A DNA stretch of 64,000 nucleotides from Janthinobacterium lividum (GTDB lineage: Bacteria > Pseudomonadota > Gammaproteobacteria > Burkholderiales > Burkholderiaceae_D): NCBI RefSeq assembly GCF_023509035.1, contig NZ_CP075583.1:5022001-5086000 (forward strand). The letters are read 5' to 3'. The notes beneath the pieces were generated by a model. That model did no database searches. It worked only from the letters and a program-made list of their open reading frames with translations, and was not told the origin of the DNA. The position numbers were made by a program, and so were the translations under genes. Position 1 is the stretch's first letter. Each line of letters opens with the position of its first letter. Below are positions 19,453-29,046 of this stretch, in pieces.

Positions 19453-20149
19453 TTTGAAAGTGGGCGGCCTGACGCCCTTTTCCGCCACCGACTACCCGGG
19501 CAAACTGGCGGCCGTGGTGTTCGTGCAGGGCTGCCCCTGGCGTTGCGGCTATTGCCACAATCCCCACTTGCAGGTGCGCACGCTGGAAGGCGCCATGCCC
19601 TGGCAGGACGTCTTGACCTGGCTGCGCCGCCGCGTAGGCCTGGTCGACGCCGTCGTCTTCAGCGGCGGCGAAGCGTGCATGGACCCGGCGCTGGGGCGCG
19701 CCATGCAAGACGTCAAAGCGCTGGGTTTCGGCATCGGCCTGCATACGGCCTGCATCTATCCGCAGCGCCTGCAGGAAGTGCTGCCACTGGTCGATTGGGT
19801 AGGCTTCGACATCAAGGCGCCGTTCAGCGACTATCGTCATGTGACCCGCGTGGCCGGCAGCGGCGACCCGGCGCGCGCCTGCCTGGACGCCATCCTCGCC
19901 AGCGGCGTCGCCTACGAGTGCCGCACCACCACCCACCCGGACCTGCTGCCGGACGAGCAGTTGCTGGCCCTGGCCACCACCCTGGCCGCAAAAGGCGTCG
20001 ATAACTACGTGCTGCAGCAATTCCGCGCCGAAGGCTGCGCGGATGCGGCGCTGGCCGGCCGCCTCCTGCACGGCTATCCGGCGGCGCGTACTGTGGCGCA
20101 AATCGGCGCCATGTTTCCCCGTTTTACATTCCGTAACCATGCCAATTAA
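19442..20149 (+). CDS. nrdG: Anaerobic ribonucleotide reductase activating protein (radical SAM)
   Basis: A 235-residue radical-SAM activase. The [4Fe-4S] motif CPWRCGYC (Cys31, Cys35, Cys38) follows a GGLTPFSATDYPGKLAAVVF start typical of the NrdG2-type subfamily, and a FSGGEACMD motif binds SAM. It generates the glycyl radical on NrdD. The ATG at 19442 is preferred over an upstream TTG (19424) because homology begins at AADLKVGGL. It is the last gene of the nrdD operon; no clear terminator follows. Confidence 0.92.
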   Translation: MAADLKVGGLTPFSATDYPGKLAAVVFVQGCPWRCGYCHNPHLQVRTLEGAMPWQDVLTWLRRRVGLVDAVVFSGGEACMDPALGRAMQDVKALGFGIGLHTACIYPQRLQEVLPLVDWVGFDIKAPFSDYRHVTRVAGSGDPARACLDAILASGVAYECRTTTHPDLLPDEQLLALATTLAAKGVDNYVLQQFRAEGCADAALAGRLLHGYPAARTVAQIGAMFPRFTFRNHAN

Positions 20150-20297
20150 GCCGGCAGCCACATAATTTCGCAAAGCCCCACAAAATTCCCCGTTCTACAA
20201 CGCTGAAATGTCTTGCGTGCTGTAATGTATCAACTGTGCCGCGCACCACGCGCAGCCGGTCAGATTCCTCACTCCGCATTACAGATAAGCGTCATCC

Positions 20298-23200
20298 ATG
20301 AACGATTTCACCGCAGTCAGCCCATGTATCCCTTCCACCCACGCCGACATCCTGTACGGCCCGCCGCGACCGGATCTGCTGCGAGAGGAAGTGCTGGCCG
20401 ACCTGCTGGAGGCAACGGCCCGCCGCTGCCCCGAACAGATCGCGCTGATCGATGGTGAGCGCCGCATCACGTATGCGGAACTCGATGCCCAGGCGGGCCT
20501 GGCGGCGTCGCGCCTGATGGCGGCCGGCGTCAAGCCTGGCGACATCGTGGGCCTGTGGCTGCCGCGCGGCGCCCATTTGCTGCTGATGCAGGCGGCCATC
20601 GCCAAAGCGGGCGCCGCCTGGCTACCCGTCGATGAAGATACGCCCGTCGAGCGCCTGCAAGTGTGCCTCGATGACGCCAATGGCGCTGGCGTCGTCAGCT
20701 GCGCGCAGTTCGCGTCGCGCCTGCTTGATGCCGGCGTCAAGCGTCCCGTGTGGACGGCGGAAAGCCTGCTGGCCCCCGCCGCGCCGGGCGAAGTGCTGCC
20801 CGCGCGCGGCGCCGTGCTGCCCGAACACCCCGCCTATGTCATCTACACCTCCGGCTCGACGGGCAAACCCAAGGGCATCCTGATCAATCAACGCAGCATC
20901 TGCCACTTCCTGCGCAGCGAAAACGCCGTGCTGGAAGTGACGCAAGCGGACACCGTCTACCAGGGATTTTCCGTCGCCTTCGACATGTCGTTCGAGGAAA
21001 TCTGGATCGCCTACCTGGTGGGTGCCACCCTGTGGCTGGGTCCCAAGGATATCTCGGGTGATCCGGAAGCGTTGCCGCGCGCGCTGGCAGCCAATCACGT
21101 CACCGTACTGCACGCAGTGCCGACCTTGCTGGCCCTTTTCGCCGAGGAAGTACCGAGCCTGCGCCTGATCAACCTGGGCGGCGAGATGTGCCCGGAATCG
21201 CTGGTTGAGCGCTGGTCGCGTCCGGGCCGTGCCATGTTCAACACCTATGGCCCCACGGAGGCGACCGTCTCGTGCAGCCTGGCGCGCCTGCGGCCCGGTG
21301 AACCCGTCACCATCGGCACGCCGCTGCCCAACTATGGCTTGCTGGTGCTGCAGGTGGCCGAAGCGGGAGAAAATCGTCCCTTGACCCTGCTGCCGCGCGG
21401 CGAAACGGGTGAGCTGTGCATCATCGGCCCCGGCCTGGCCGAGGGTTACCTGGGCCGGCCCGACCTGACGGTGGAAAAATTCCTGCCCAACTCGTGGGCG
21501 ACCAGCGAGGATGACGCGCGCCTGTACCGCACGGGCGACCTGGCGCGCATCGATGCCGACGGCCAGGTGCTGTGCCTGGGCCGCGCCGACGACCAGGTGA
21601 AAATTCGCGGCTTCCGCGTGGAGCTGGGCGAGATCGAAGCCGTGCTGGCGCAGCAGGCAGGCGTGGGCACGGTGGCCGTATTACTGCGCAAGGATGACGG
21701 CATCGACCAGCTGGTGGCTTACATCGTCGGCAGCGACGAGGCATCCGACGATGCCCTTGCGGCAAAAACGCTGCGCGCGGCCCTGAACCTGCACTTGCCG
21801 CCGTATATGGTACCGGGCCGTTTTGAATTGCTGCCGCTGATGCCGCGCCTGACGTCCGGCAAGATCGATAGGAAAGCCTTGAAAGCCATGCCCCTGTCCG
21901 CGCCACCGGCGGGCGAGGCGGGAGAATCGGACGTGCCGGAAACGCCGGCCGAAGCGGCCCTGTTCGCGGCCCTGGCCAAGCTGTTCCCCGGCCAGGCGAT
22001 TTTGCGCCAGCTCGATTTCTTCAGCGACCTCGGTGGCCACTCCTTCCTGGCCGCGCGCCTGGCATCCGCCCTGCGCGCCGATCCGGCCTACGCCCACATG
22101 ACGGTGCGCGACATTTACCAGAACCGGCAGATTGGCAAGATCGCCGCCGTATTGAACGAGGCGCCTGCGCTGGCCACGCCGGAGGCGGAATGGACGCCGC
22201 CGTCCGCCATGAAGCGCTGGATCTGCGGCGCGGCGCAGGCGGCGGCCGTGCCGGGCCTCGTCACCCTGCGCATGGCGCAATGGATGGCGCCCTTCTTCAC
22301 GTATCACTTCTTCACGGGCGACACGGGCGATACCGTGCCGCGCGCCATCGCCGCTTCCATCGGTGTGTTCCTGCTGGCGACCCTGGCCGAATTTGCCATC
22401 GCCATCGGCGGCAAGTGGCTGATCGCGGGGCGTTTGAAACCGGGCAGCTATCCGCTGTGGGGTGTCACCTATTACCGCTGGTGGCTGGCCGACCGCCTGG
22501 TCGAATCGGCGCCCGCCTACCTGCTCAGCGGCTCGTCGCTGAATAGCTGGTGGCTGCGCGCGCTGGGTGCGAAAGTGGGCAAGGAAGTGGTCATCGGCTC
22601 GATGACCCTGCGCGCGCCCGACCTGCTGTCCATCGGCGACAACGTCAGCGTGGGCAATGCCGTCAACTTTGAAAACGCCCGGGTCGAACGGGGCCGTTTG
22701 CTGCTGGGCCAAATCAGCATCGGCGACGATGCCTGCATCAGTTCCTACGCGATCATGGAAGGCAACACCAGCGTAGGCGCCTTCGGCCACCTGGAGGGGC
22801 AATCCGCGCTGGCCGATGGCGCCTCGGTGCCGGCTGGCAGGGTCTGGACGGGCTCGCCCGCGCGCGACATCGGTCCCTACGATCCCGCCAGCCAGCCACC
22901 GCGCCCCGCCGTCTCGCGCCTGCGCCTGACGGGTGAAACCCTGTTCTTCTGCTTCGGCATGGTCCTCATCGCCGTGCTGTTCTTCATGCCCGTCTTCCCC
23001 AGCTTCGTCCTGATCGACTGGTTCGACGAGCGCGAAATGATGCCGTGGCTGCAGGGCCGCGACGTGACGACCCAGCTGGCCCGCTACTTCCTGCTGGCCT
23101 TCCCCGCCAGCGCCGTGCTGATCGTGCTGACCGCCCTGCTGTCGGCCGCCATCCGCTGGGGGCGCTGCCCCGCTTGAAACCGGGCAGCTCGCCCGTGCAC

Positions 23201-24352
23201 AGCAATATCTATTGCGCCAAGTGGCTGGTCAGCCATATCCAGGAATCGAGCTTGAACGTGTTGCACGGCATCTACGCCACCGTCTACGCACCGTACTGGT
23301 ACCGCTTGCTGGGCGCCAAGGTCGGCAAGGGCGCCGAGATTTCCACGGCGCTGGGCGTGGTGCCCGACATGCTGACCCTGGGCGACGACACCTTCATCGC
23401 CGACGCCGTCATGCTGGGCGACGAGCAGATCGACGGCGGTTGGATGACCATGCGCCCCACCGTCATCTCGCACCGCAGCTTTGTCGGCAACGGCAGCTAC
23501 ATCCCGGATGGCACCGTGCTGCCCGAACACGTGCTGATCGGCGTGCACACGCATGCGCCCCGCAATGAGCAGATGCACAGCGGCGACACGTGGCTGGGCT
23601 CTCCGCCCATGCACCTGCCCGCGCGCGAACAGGTCAGCGGTTTTGCCGAGCACCTGACCTTCAAGCCATCGCTGTTGCGCCGCCTGGGCCGCAGCCTGAT
23701 CGAAGCCTTCCGCATCGTCGCGCCGCATGCGGTGGTGATCGCCGTCGGCTATACCCTGGTGCTGGACGTGATGCCGATCGCAGGCGCCGGACGCTGGGGC
23801 GAAGTGGTGGGCGACCTGGCCATCGCCGGCCTGGCCTACGGCATCGGCAATTTCCTCGTCGTCGTGCTGTTCAAGTGGCTGCTGCTGGGACGCTACCGCA
23901 AGCATGCGGCACCCATGTGGACGCCGTTCGTGTGGATTTCGGAAGGCGTGACCAACCTGTACGAAGGCATCGCCGTGCCCAACTTCATGCGCTACCTGCG
24001 CGGCACGCCATGGCTGCCGCTGGCCTTCCGCCTGTTCGGCTGCAAGATCGGCCGCGGCGTCTACATGGACACCACCGACATCACGGAATTCGACTGCGTG
24101 CACATCGGCGATTACAGCGAATTGAACGCGCTCACCTGCCCGCAGACGCATTTGTTCGAAGACCGCGTGATGAAGATCGACCATGTGGACATCGGCCAGC
24201 GCGTCTACATGGGCCCGCGCAGCTCCGTGCTGTACAGCGCCAAGGTGGGCGACAATGCGCGCCTGGGACCCTTGACCCTGGTGATGAAGGGTGAACACAT
24301 CCCTGCCGGCAGCAACTGGGCGGGCTGCCCGGCGGCGCCGCTGCGCAGCTGA
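20298..24352 (+). CDS. Pls-type NRPS-like synthase (adenylation, carrier, membrane and beta-helix domains); frame break at 23158-23162
   Basis: One gene of about 1351 residues read across a single-base deletion in the G-run at 23158-23162. Frame one ends at 23177 with IRWGRCPA; frame two resumes with LPRLKPGSSP. Order: adenylation domain (about 1-520) with YTSGSTGKPKG, NTYGPTEA, YRTGDLAR, IRGFRVELGEIE and SGKIDRKAL; carrier domain with LGGHSF; then alternating membrane helices and three left-handed beta-helix (hexapeptide) domains. This is the architecture of epsilon-poly-lysine synthetase and relatives, which polymerise one amino acid without condensation or thioesterase domains. A hand alignment to GrsA suggests an acidic residue in the substrate pocket, hence a cationic substrate. 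Product unknown. Confidence 0.85.
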
Positions 24353-24361
24353 TCGCATCTG

Positions 24362-24889
24362 ATGAATCGTACGGTGCTCTGGTCGGGGGACGGCGTGCTG
24401 GTGATCGGCGTCGCCGCCGAGCTGCCGCGCGCCGAAGCCCGCCTGCGCATCCGCGCCGCCGTGCGCGAAGCGGCGGCCCGGTGGCTGAAGTTGGACATCG
24501 AGGCCATCTCGGTGGCGTCGACGCCGGGCACCCCTCCCCGTTTGCTGCTGGCAGGACGCGCCGCGGGCCTGTCGTTCAGCCATGACGAGGGATTGTCGCT
24601 GGCCGCCATCGGCCTGCATGGCCCTGTCGGCATCGACGTCATGCGGGTGCAGGACATACCCGACTGGTTCAATCTGGCGCGCGACTACCTGGGGCCGCAG
24701 GCAGCCAATGAACTGGCGGCCCGCCCCGCTGCGCAGCGCCCATTGGCCCTGGCGCAGGCGTGGACGGCGCGCGAGGCGGCGCTCAAGCGTGCGGGCTTGC
24801 AGCTGGCGGAGTGGAACGGGGCAGCACCGGCTTGCCGCTTGCACGCCCTGGCCATGGCTGCGCCGCATGTGGCGACCCTGGCATATTAA
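24362..24889 (+). CDS. 4'-phosphopantetheinyl transferase
   Basis: A 175-residue Sfp-type transferase. Motifs: FSHDEG (P1b-like), GIDVM (magnesium-binding region, where many family members have a glutamate two residues after the aspartate), and WTAREAALKRAG, the late W-T-x-R/K-E-A-x-x-K motif. It starts nine bases after the Pls-type synthase gene, so the pair is an operon and this enzyme should load the phosphopantetheine arm on that carrier domain. It is shorter than typical Sfp (about 220), as are other dedicated single-partner versions. Confidence 0.85.
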   Translation: MNRTVLWSGDGVLVIGVAAELPRAEARLRIRAAVREAAARWLKLDIEAISVASTPGTPPRLLLAGRAAGLSFSHDEGLSLAAIGLHGPVGIDVMRVQDIPDWFNLARDYLGPQAANELAARPAAQRPLALAQAWTAREAALKRAGLQLAEWNGAAPACRLHALAMAAPHVATLAY

Positions 24890-24996
24890 TCTTCCTTCCC
24901 TTTGCCGCTACTGCTAACGCTACCGCCGATCTGGACGAAAATCAGTTTTACGATAATACTGACGAATAATCCCAGCACCCCGATCAATTCCAGCAT
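24886..24996 (-). CDS. Small single-helix membrane protein (36 residues)
   Basis: A short ORF beginning MLELIGVLGLF and continuing with a hydrophobic helix to about residue 22, then a soluble tail of Gly, Ser, Lys and Glu. The ribosome site AAAGGAAGG lies right before the ATG, much better than for most genes here, which is the main reason to regard it as real. It converges with the phosphopantetheinyl transferase gene (stop codons overlap in TTAA). Function unknown. Confidence 0.6.
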   Translation of the reverse strand: MLELIGVLGLFVSIIVKLIFVQIGGSVSSSGKGKED

Positions 24997-25099
24997 GGTC
25001 CTTCCTTTGCAGTGACAGCAGACCAGGTCACTGTAACGCGAACATCGGGGCCAGGCTAATATCAAATCAGGCAGTCTCCGATCTCGAAAAGGCATACGA

Positions 25100-26008
25100 T
25101 TGATTTCCATCAGACAGTTCCGCTATTTTGTCGAAGTCGTCGATGCGGGCAGCTATTCGCGCGCGGCGGAAAAGCTGTACATCGCGCAATCGGCCCTGAG
25201 CCGGCAAATCAAGGAGCTGGAAACGGAAGTACAGGCCCTGCTGCTCACACGCGACGCGCGCCATATCGAACTGACGCCCGCGGGACAGGTCTTTTATGAA
25301 CGGGCCCGGCGCATCCTCGAAGACATCGAGGAAACCGTGCGCCAGACGCGCCACGTGGGACAAGGGGCGCAAGGCATCATCCGCCTGCTGCATTCGAGTT
25401 CCGTCACCCTCACGCCCGCCATCGGCGCCGTGCTGAACCGCCTGCTGGCGCAGTTCCCCGGCGTTTCGCTGGATGTGTCGAAAGGCTCGTCGGAAAACCA
25501 GGCGGCTGACATCGAGGAAGGCCGCGCCGACCTGGGCCTCGTGCGCCTGCCCACCCTGCGCAAGCATGCCAATATCGTCGTGCGCGAGCTGTACGGGGAA
25601 AGGCTGGTGGTGGCCGTGTCGTCAGCCTCGCCGCTGGCCGCGCTGGAGCGCACGACGATAGCCGCCCTGCGCGACGAGGCCTTCGTCTCGATTCCGCACA
25701 AGGACCGGGGAGGCTTGAGCTACCTGGTGGCGGGCCTGTGCCTGGCGCAGGGCTTCTTTCCAAAGGCGGCGCGCGCCCTGTCGCGCAAGACCTCGCAGCT
25801 GAACCTGATCGAGGCCAACATGGGCATCGCCATCGTCCCGGACAGCATGCGCCTGGTGGCGCCGCCCGGCGTGCGTTTTATCGCGCTGCCGGACGAGGAA
25901 TCGCATTCCGTCGTGGGCCTGATTTCGCCGCGCGCGGCCAGCGGCATGGTGGCCGCGTTTACGGAAGCGTTCGTGCGCGAGATGAACGCGTTGGCAACGG
26001 CCGCTTAA
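25100..26008 (+). CDS. LysR-family transcriptional regulator
   Basis: A 302-residue LysR-type regulator: DNA-binding domain IRQFRYFVEVVDAGSYSRAAEKLYIAQSALSRQIKELE, then an effector domain resembling BenM/CatM-type proteins. The start is a TTG at 25100 with an AAAGG site nine bases upstream; no ATG is available at the family's usual N-terminus. It is not divergent from an obvious enzyme gene; the nearest upstream gene on the other strand is the 36-residue membrane protein. Its stop overlaps the stop of the convergent TrpF-like gene. Target unknown. Confidence 0.88.
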   Translation: MISIRQFRYFVEVVDAGSYSRAAEKLYIAQSALSRQIKELETEVQALLLTRDARHIELTPAGQVFYERARRILEDIEETVRQTRHVGQGAQGIIRLLHSSSVTLTPAIGAVLNRLLAQFPGVSLDVSKGSSENQAADIEEGRADLGLVRLPTLRKHANIVVRELYGERLVVAVSSASPLAALERTTIAALRDEAFVSIPHKDRGGLSYLVAGLCLAQGFFPKAARALSRKTSQLNLIEANMGIAIVPDSMRLVAPPGVRFIALPDEESHSVVGLISPRAASGMVAAFTEAFVREMNALATAA

Positions 26009-26682
26009 CCTTCCGCATACAGCGCGGCATCCACGTCGCGCACGGCCGCCATCAGCAAGGCCAGCTTCATGACATCGAGTTTGCCATCGGTGCGCACGCG
26101 CGAGCACAGGTCGATGCCGTAGGGGCGCACCTGGCGCAGCGCATCGGCTACGTTGGTGTCATCCAGCCCGCCGGCCAGGAAGACGGGACGGGGGCTGGCG
26201 CGCACGAAGCGCGCGCTGACGGACCAGTCGTGCGTGCGGCCCGTGCCGCCCAGTTCCGGGACCAAGGCGCCGGGGCGGCCGGAATCGAGCAAGAAAGCAT
26301 GCACATGGGGCGCGTACGCGGGAATCAGCGCCAAAGCCTCTGGCCCCTCCACGTGGATCACCTGCACGCGCCGCACGTGCGGCAGCAAGCGCGCCAGCTG
26401 CCCCACTTCGCCGGGGTCGATAGGGCCGACGATCTGCACGGTGGACGGCTGCGTGGCGCACACGTGTTCGGCGATGGCTTGCGCCGTCGTCTCGGACGTC
26501 AGCAGGAACGTGGCCACGGGGGGTGGCGTCCACGCGGCGATCTGCGCGATGCGCGCGTCGGGAATCGGACCGGGGCCGGATGGCATGGCGGCCACCAGGC
26601 CCAGCGCGTCGGCGCCGGCGGCAATGGCCAGTTGCGCTTCGTCGATGGAAGCGATGCAGCAGATCTTGATACGGGTTCTCAT
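26005..26682 (-). CDS. Phosphoribosylanthranilate isomerase-family protein (divergent TrpF-like)
   Basis: A 225-residue TIM-barrel protein related to TrpF. The N-terminal motif reads KICCI where true TrpF enzymes have KICGIT, keeping the catalytic cysteine (Cys8). The later loop reads GLVAAMPSGPGPI instead of the usual GFxFxxxSPR. The catalytic aspartate region is retained (HAFLLDSG) and the phosphate loop reads VFLAGGLDDTNV. It stands alone, away from trpB and trpA. These changes suggest a paralogue with a related isomerase or unknown function rather than the housekeeping enzyme. Confidence 0.75.
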   Translation of the reverse strand: MRTRIKICCIASIDEAQLAIAAGADALGLVAAMPSGPGPIPDARIAQIAAWTPPPVATFLLTSETTAQAIAEHVCATQPSTVQIVGPIDPGEVGQLARLLPHVRRVQVIHVEGPEALALIPAYAPHVHAFLLDSGRPGALVPELGGTGRTHDWSVSARFVRASPRPVFLAGGLDDTNVADALRQVRPYGIDLCSRVRTDGKLDVMKLALLMAAVRDVDAALYAEG

Positions 26683-26807
26683 GGCCTTGCGTGCTCAATA
26701 GGGATGGTCAACATTACAACACAGGGCGGCTCGCGCGCCAAGACACGCGGTCAAGGCCGCGCACGATTGTGTGCCAGAATGGGGCCTGCCCACATACCGA
26801 GGAATCC

Positions 26808-27035
26808 ATGGCCGACTACAAAAACCCCAGCTACGTGGCCCGCTCCATGCACCCGCGTTTCGATGAACTGACCTCGCCCGGCGAAGCCGTGCCGTATTCG
26901 GGCATCTACCGCTGCGATGGTTGCGCGCACGAGATCGTATCGACGGAAGGCCACGTCATGCCGCCGCAAAACCACCATCAGCACAGCAGCGAGCAAGGTG
27001 CTATCCGCTGGCGCCTGATCGTCAGTCCGCGCTGA
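26808..27035 (+). CDS. Small Cys/His-containing protein, unknown
   Basis: A 75-residue soluble protein with a CDGC motif in IYRCDGCAHEIV followed by a His-rich stretch GHVMPPQNHHQH. The arrangement looks like a small zinc-binding domain. ATG at 26808 has a CGAGGAAT ribosome site. No family name recalled with certainty. It sits alone between the TrpF-like gene and another hypothetical gene. Confidence 0.7.
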   Translation: MADYKNPSYVARSMHPRFDELTSPGEAVPYSGIYRCDGCAHEIVSTEGHVMPPQNHHQHSSEQGAIRWRLIVSPR

Positions 27036-27121
27036 GGGTAGATGATGCTGCGGCGCAGATTGACAGGCGCCGGGCGCCGGCCGATACTTGATTGATACTG
27101 GATCGCCACTGGAATGCCCGC

Positions 27122-27547
27122 ATGCGCATCATCGATTTTGAAGTCCGCAAGGAGTGCCCACCGCAGTTGTGCGACTGCGAACGCGGGCGCCTGCTCGACG
27201 ATCCGCAGGCGGACCTTGCCATCCTGCGCCTGAACCTGACGGAAGAAAAGCGCCTGCTGGCGCACATCGAGGGCATCGCCACCTATGCGCAGTTGCAGAA
27301 GCTGCAGCTGCTGTTGAAGACCAACCTGGGTGTGGAATTGCAGATTGCACCGGGCAGCGGCGAAGTGCGCACCGTGCGCGGCTTCCAGATCCGCCTGCTG
27401 GAGCGGCCCGGCCTGTGCCGCAAGACGCGCGCCGCCATTCCAGCCGCCGTGCGCCGCTGCCTGGCCGCGCATCCCGAAATCGCGTTTGCGATCTTGAATG
27501 AAAACGATTTGCTCGGGGAGTTTAGACGCTGGCGCGGATGGGAATGA
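27122..27547 (+). CDS. Hypothetical protein, 141 residues
   Basis: A soluble protein of mixed charge with a CPPQLCDCERG cysteine cluster near the N-terminus and an alpha/beta-like remainder (AYAQLQKLQLLLKTNLGVELQ-type helix, then LNENDLLGEFRRW). ATG at 27122 is preferred over an upstream TTG at 27092. The three N-terminal cysteines (Cys12, 17, 19 approximately) might bind metal. Its 3' end overlaps the convergent RlmN-like gene by 26 bases. No function assigned. Confidence 0.65.
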   Translation: MRIIDFEVRKECPPQLCDCERGRLLDDPQADLAILRLNLTEEKRLLAHIEGIATYAQLQKLQLLLKTNLGVELQIAPGSGEVRTVRGFQIRLLERPGLCRKTRAAIPAAVRRCLAAHPEIAFAILNENDLLGEFRRWRGWE

Positions 27548-28549
27548 CCCTGCCCTTTGCTTCACGCGCCCGCAACTGCCCGCAGCCACCCTCCACGTCC
27601 TGCCCGGCCGAATCGCGCAATTTGGTCAGCACGCCGCGCGCGTGCAGGGCGGCGGCAATGGCGCGCGCCTTTTCCCAGCTGGGACGCTTGAACGGCAAGT
27701 CGTCGATGGTGTTATACGGGATCATGTTGAGCACGGCGTACTTGCCCTTCAAGAGCGCCACGATGCCATCCATCTCGTCCTCGCCATCGTTCACACCTTC
27801 CATCAAGGTCCACTGGTACTGCACCGGGTAGCCGGTCAGGCGCGCATATGACTCGCCGAACTCCACCAGTGCGCGCGGCGACAGCTTTGGCGCGCGCGGC
27901 AGCAGCTGTTCGCGCAGCTCCGGCTTGGTCGTGTGCAGCGACAGGGCCAGCGCCGGCTTGACCCTTCCCTGCGGCAGGCGCTCGAAGGCGCGCGGGTCGC
28001 CCACGGTGGAAAACACCAGGTTCTTGTGGCCGATATTGCCCTCGGTGCCCAGCAGCTCGATGGCTTCCATCACATTATTCAGGTTATGCGCCGGTTCGCC
28101 CATGCCCATGAAGACGATTTTTTCACGGGGCGCAAGGTGCGCGCCAGTACCACCTGGGCGACGATCTCGCCGCTGGTGACTTGCCGGATCAAGCCGTCGC
28201 GGCCCGTCATACAGAACTGGCAGCCGACGGCGCAACCGACCTGGCTCGATACGCACAGGCCGTCGCGCGGCAGCAGCACGCTTTCCACCGTCTGGCCGTC
28301 ATGCAGTCCCACCAGCAGGCGCGCGGAACCGTCCGCGCCAGGATGGGTACTGAGCAATTTCAGCATGCCCTGCAATTCGAGGTCGAGCGCGGGCAGGGCC
28401 TCGCGCACGGGCAGCGGCAAAAAGTCTTCGGCGCGGCGCCGGCCCTGGTCGTGCGGCTGCGCCTGTATCCAGTCGCGCAGCACGCGCTGTTCGTGCAAAG
28501 GCTTGGCGCCCAGGGCGCGCAGGCGCTGGCGGAGATGATCGATTTGCAT
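27522..28549 (-). CDS. RlmN-like radical-SAM RNA methyltransferase (frame break at 28118-28123)
   Basis: A Cfr/RlmN-family radical-SAM protein of about 342 residues, split by a one-base deletion in the T-run at 28118-28123 (A-run on the coding strand). The upstream frame ends after VVLARTLRPVKK; the downstream frame resumes KIVFMGMGEPAHNL. Motifs: CAVGCQFC for the [4Fe-4S] cluster, GMGEPAHN, and a late GGCGQLR holding the methyl-carrier cysteine. Canonical RlmN makes m2A2503 in 23S rRNA and m2A37 in tRNA. This copy is shorter than E. coli RlmN (384) and not near the usual ndk/hisS neighbours, so it may be a paralogue. Confidence 0.8.
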
Positions 28550-28560
28550 GGATTCTGAAT

Positions 28561-28597
28561 AAAAAAACGGCGCGCAGGAATGAAGCCAGCGCGCCGT
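28561..28597 (-). terminator. Rho-independent terminator after yjdM
   Basis: A perfect 9-bp inverted repeat (28567-28575 with 28589-28597, loop of 13 bases) is followed on the minus strand by seven U residues. It lies directly after the yjdM stop codon and before the RlmN-like gene. Confidence 0.85.
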
Positions 28598-28613
28598 GTT
28601 ACGGGTAAAAGCG

Positions 28614-28955
28614 TTACACCTTCTTGACGAACTCCGTCTTCAGGCTCATGGAACCGAAGCCGTCGATCTTGCAGTCGATATCATGGTCACTATCGACCAG
28701 GCGGATGTTCTTGACCTTGGTGCCCATCTTGACGACACCGCCGCCGCCCTTCAATTTCAAGTCCTTGATGACGCTGACCGTGTCGCCGTCCTGCAGGATA
28801 TTGCCGGCCGAATCGCGGTACACCTTGGCGCCCTCTTCCGCTGCTTCGCCAGCCGTGGCCGACCATTCATGCGCGCATTCAGGGCAGATCAACTGGCTGC
28901 CGTCTTCGTACGTGAATTCGGATTTGCATTGCGGGCATGGTGGTAATGTGCTCAT
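28614..28955 (-). CDS. yjdM: YjdM/PhnA-family zinc-ribbon protein
   Basis: A 113-residue protein of the PhnA (now YjdM) family. It has an N-terminal zinc ribbon (CPQC and CPEC, residues about 7-28) and the conserved C-terminal domain with [22 protein letters not shown] and a final KTEFVKKV. Despite the old name it is not the phosphonoacetate hydrolase, and its biochemical role is unclear. It is monocistronic with a terminator immediately downstream. Confidence 0.93.
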   Translation of the reverse strand: MSTLPPCPQCKSEFTYEDGSQLICPECAHEWSATAGEAAEEGAKVYRDSAGNILQDGDTVSVIKDLKLKGGGGVVKMGTKVKNIRLVDSDHDIDCKIDGFGSMSLKTEFVKKV

Positions 28956-29046
28956 TTTCTTCTCTGTCTGGTGAACAGCGCGTGCTGTAAAAGCCGACAG
29001 TATAGTGCCTACGCCCCGTATCAGCGCGCTTTTTTCGCCATCATTA

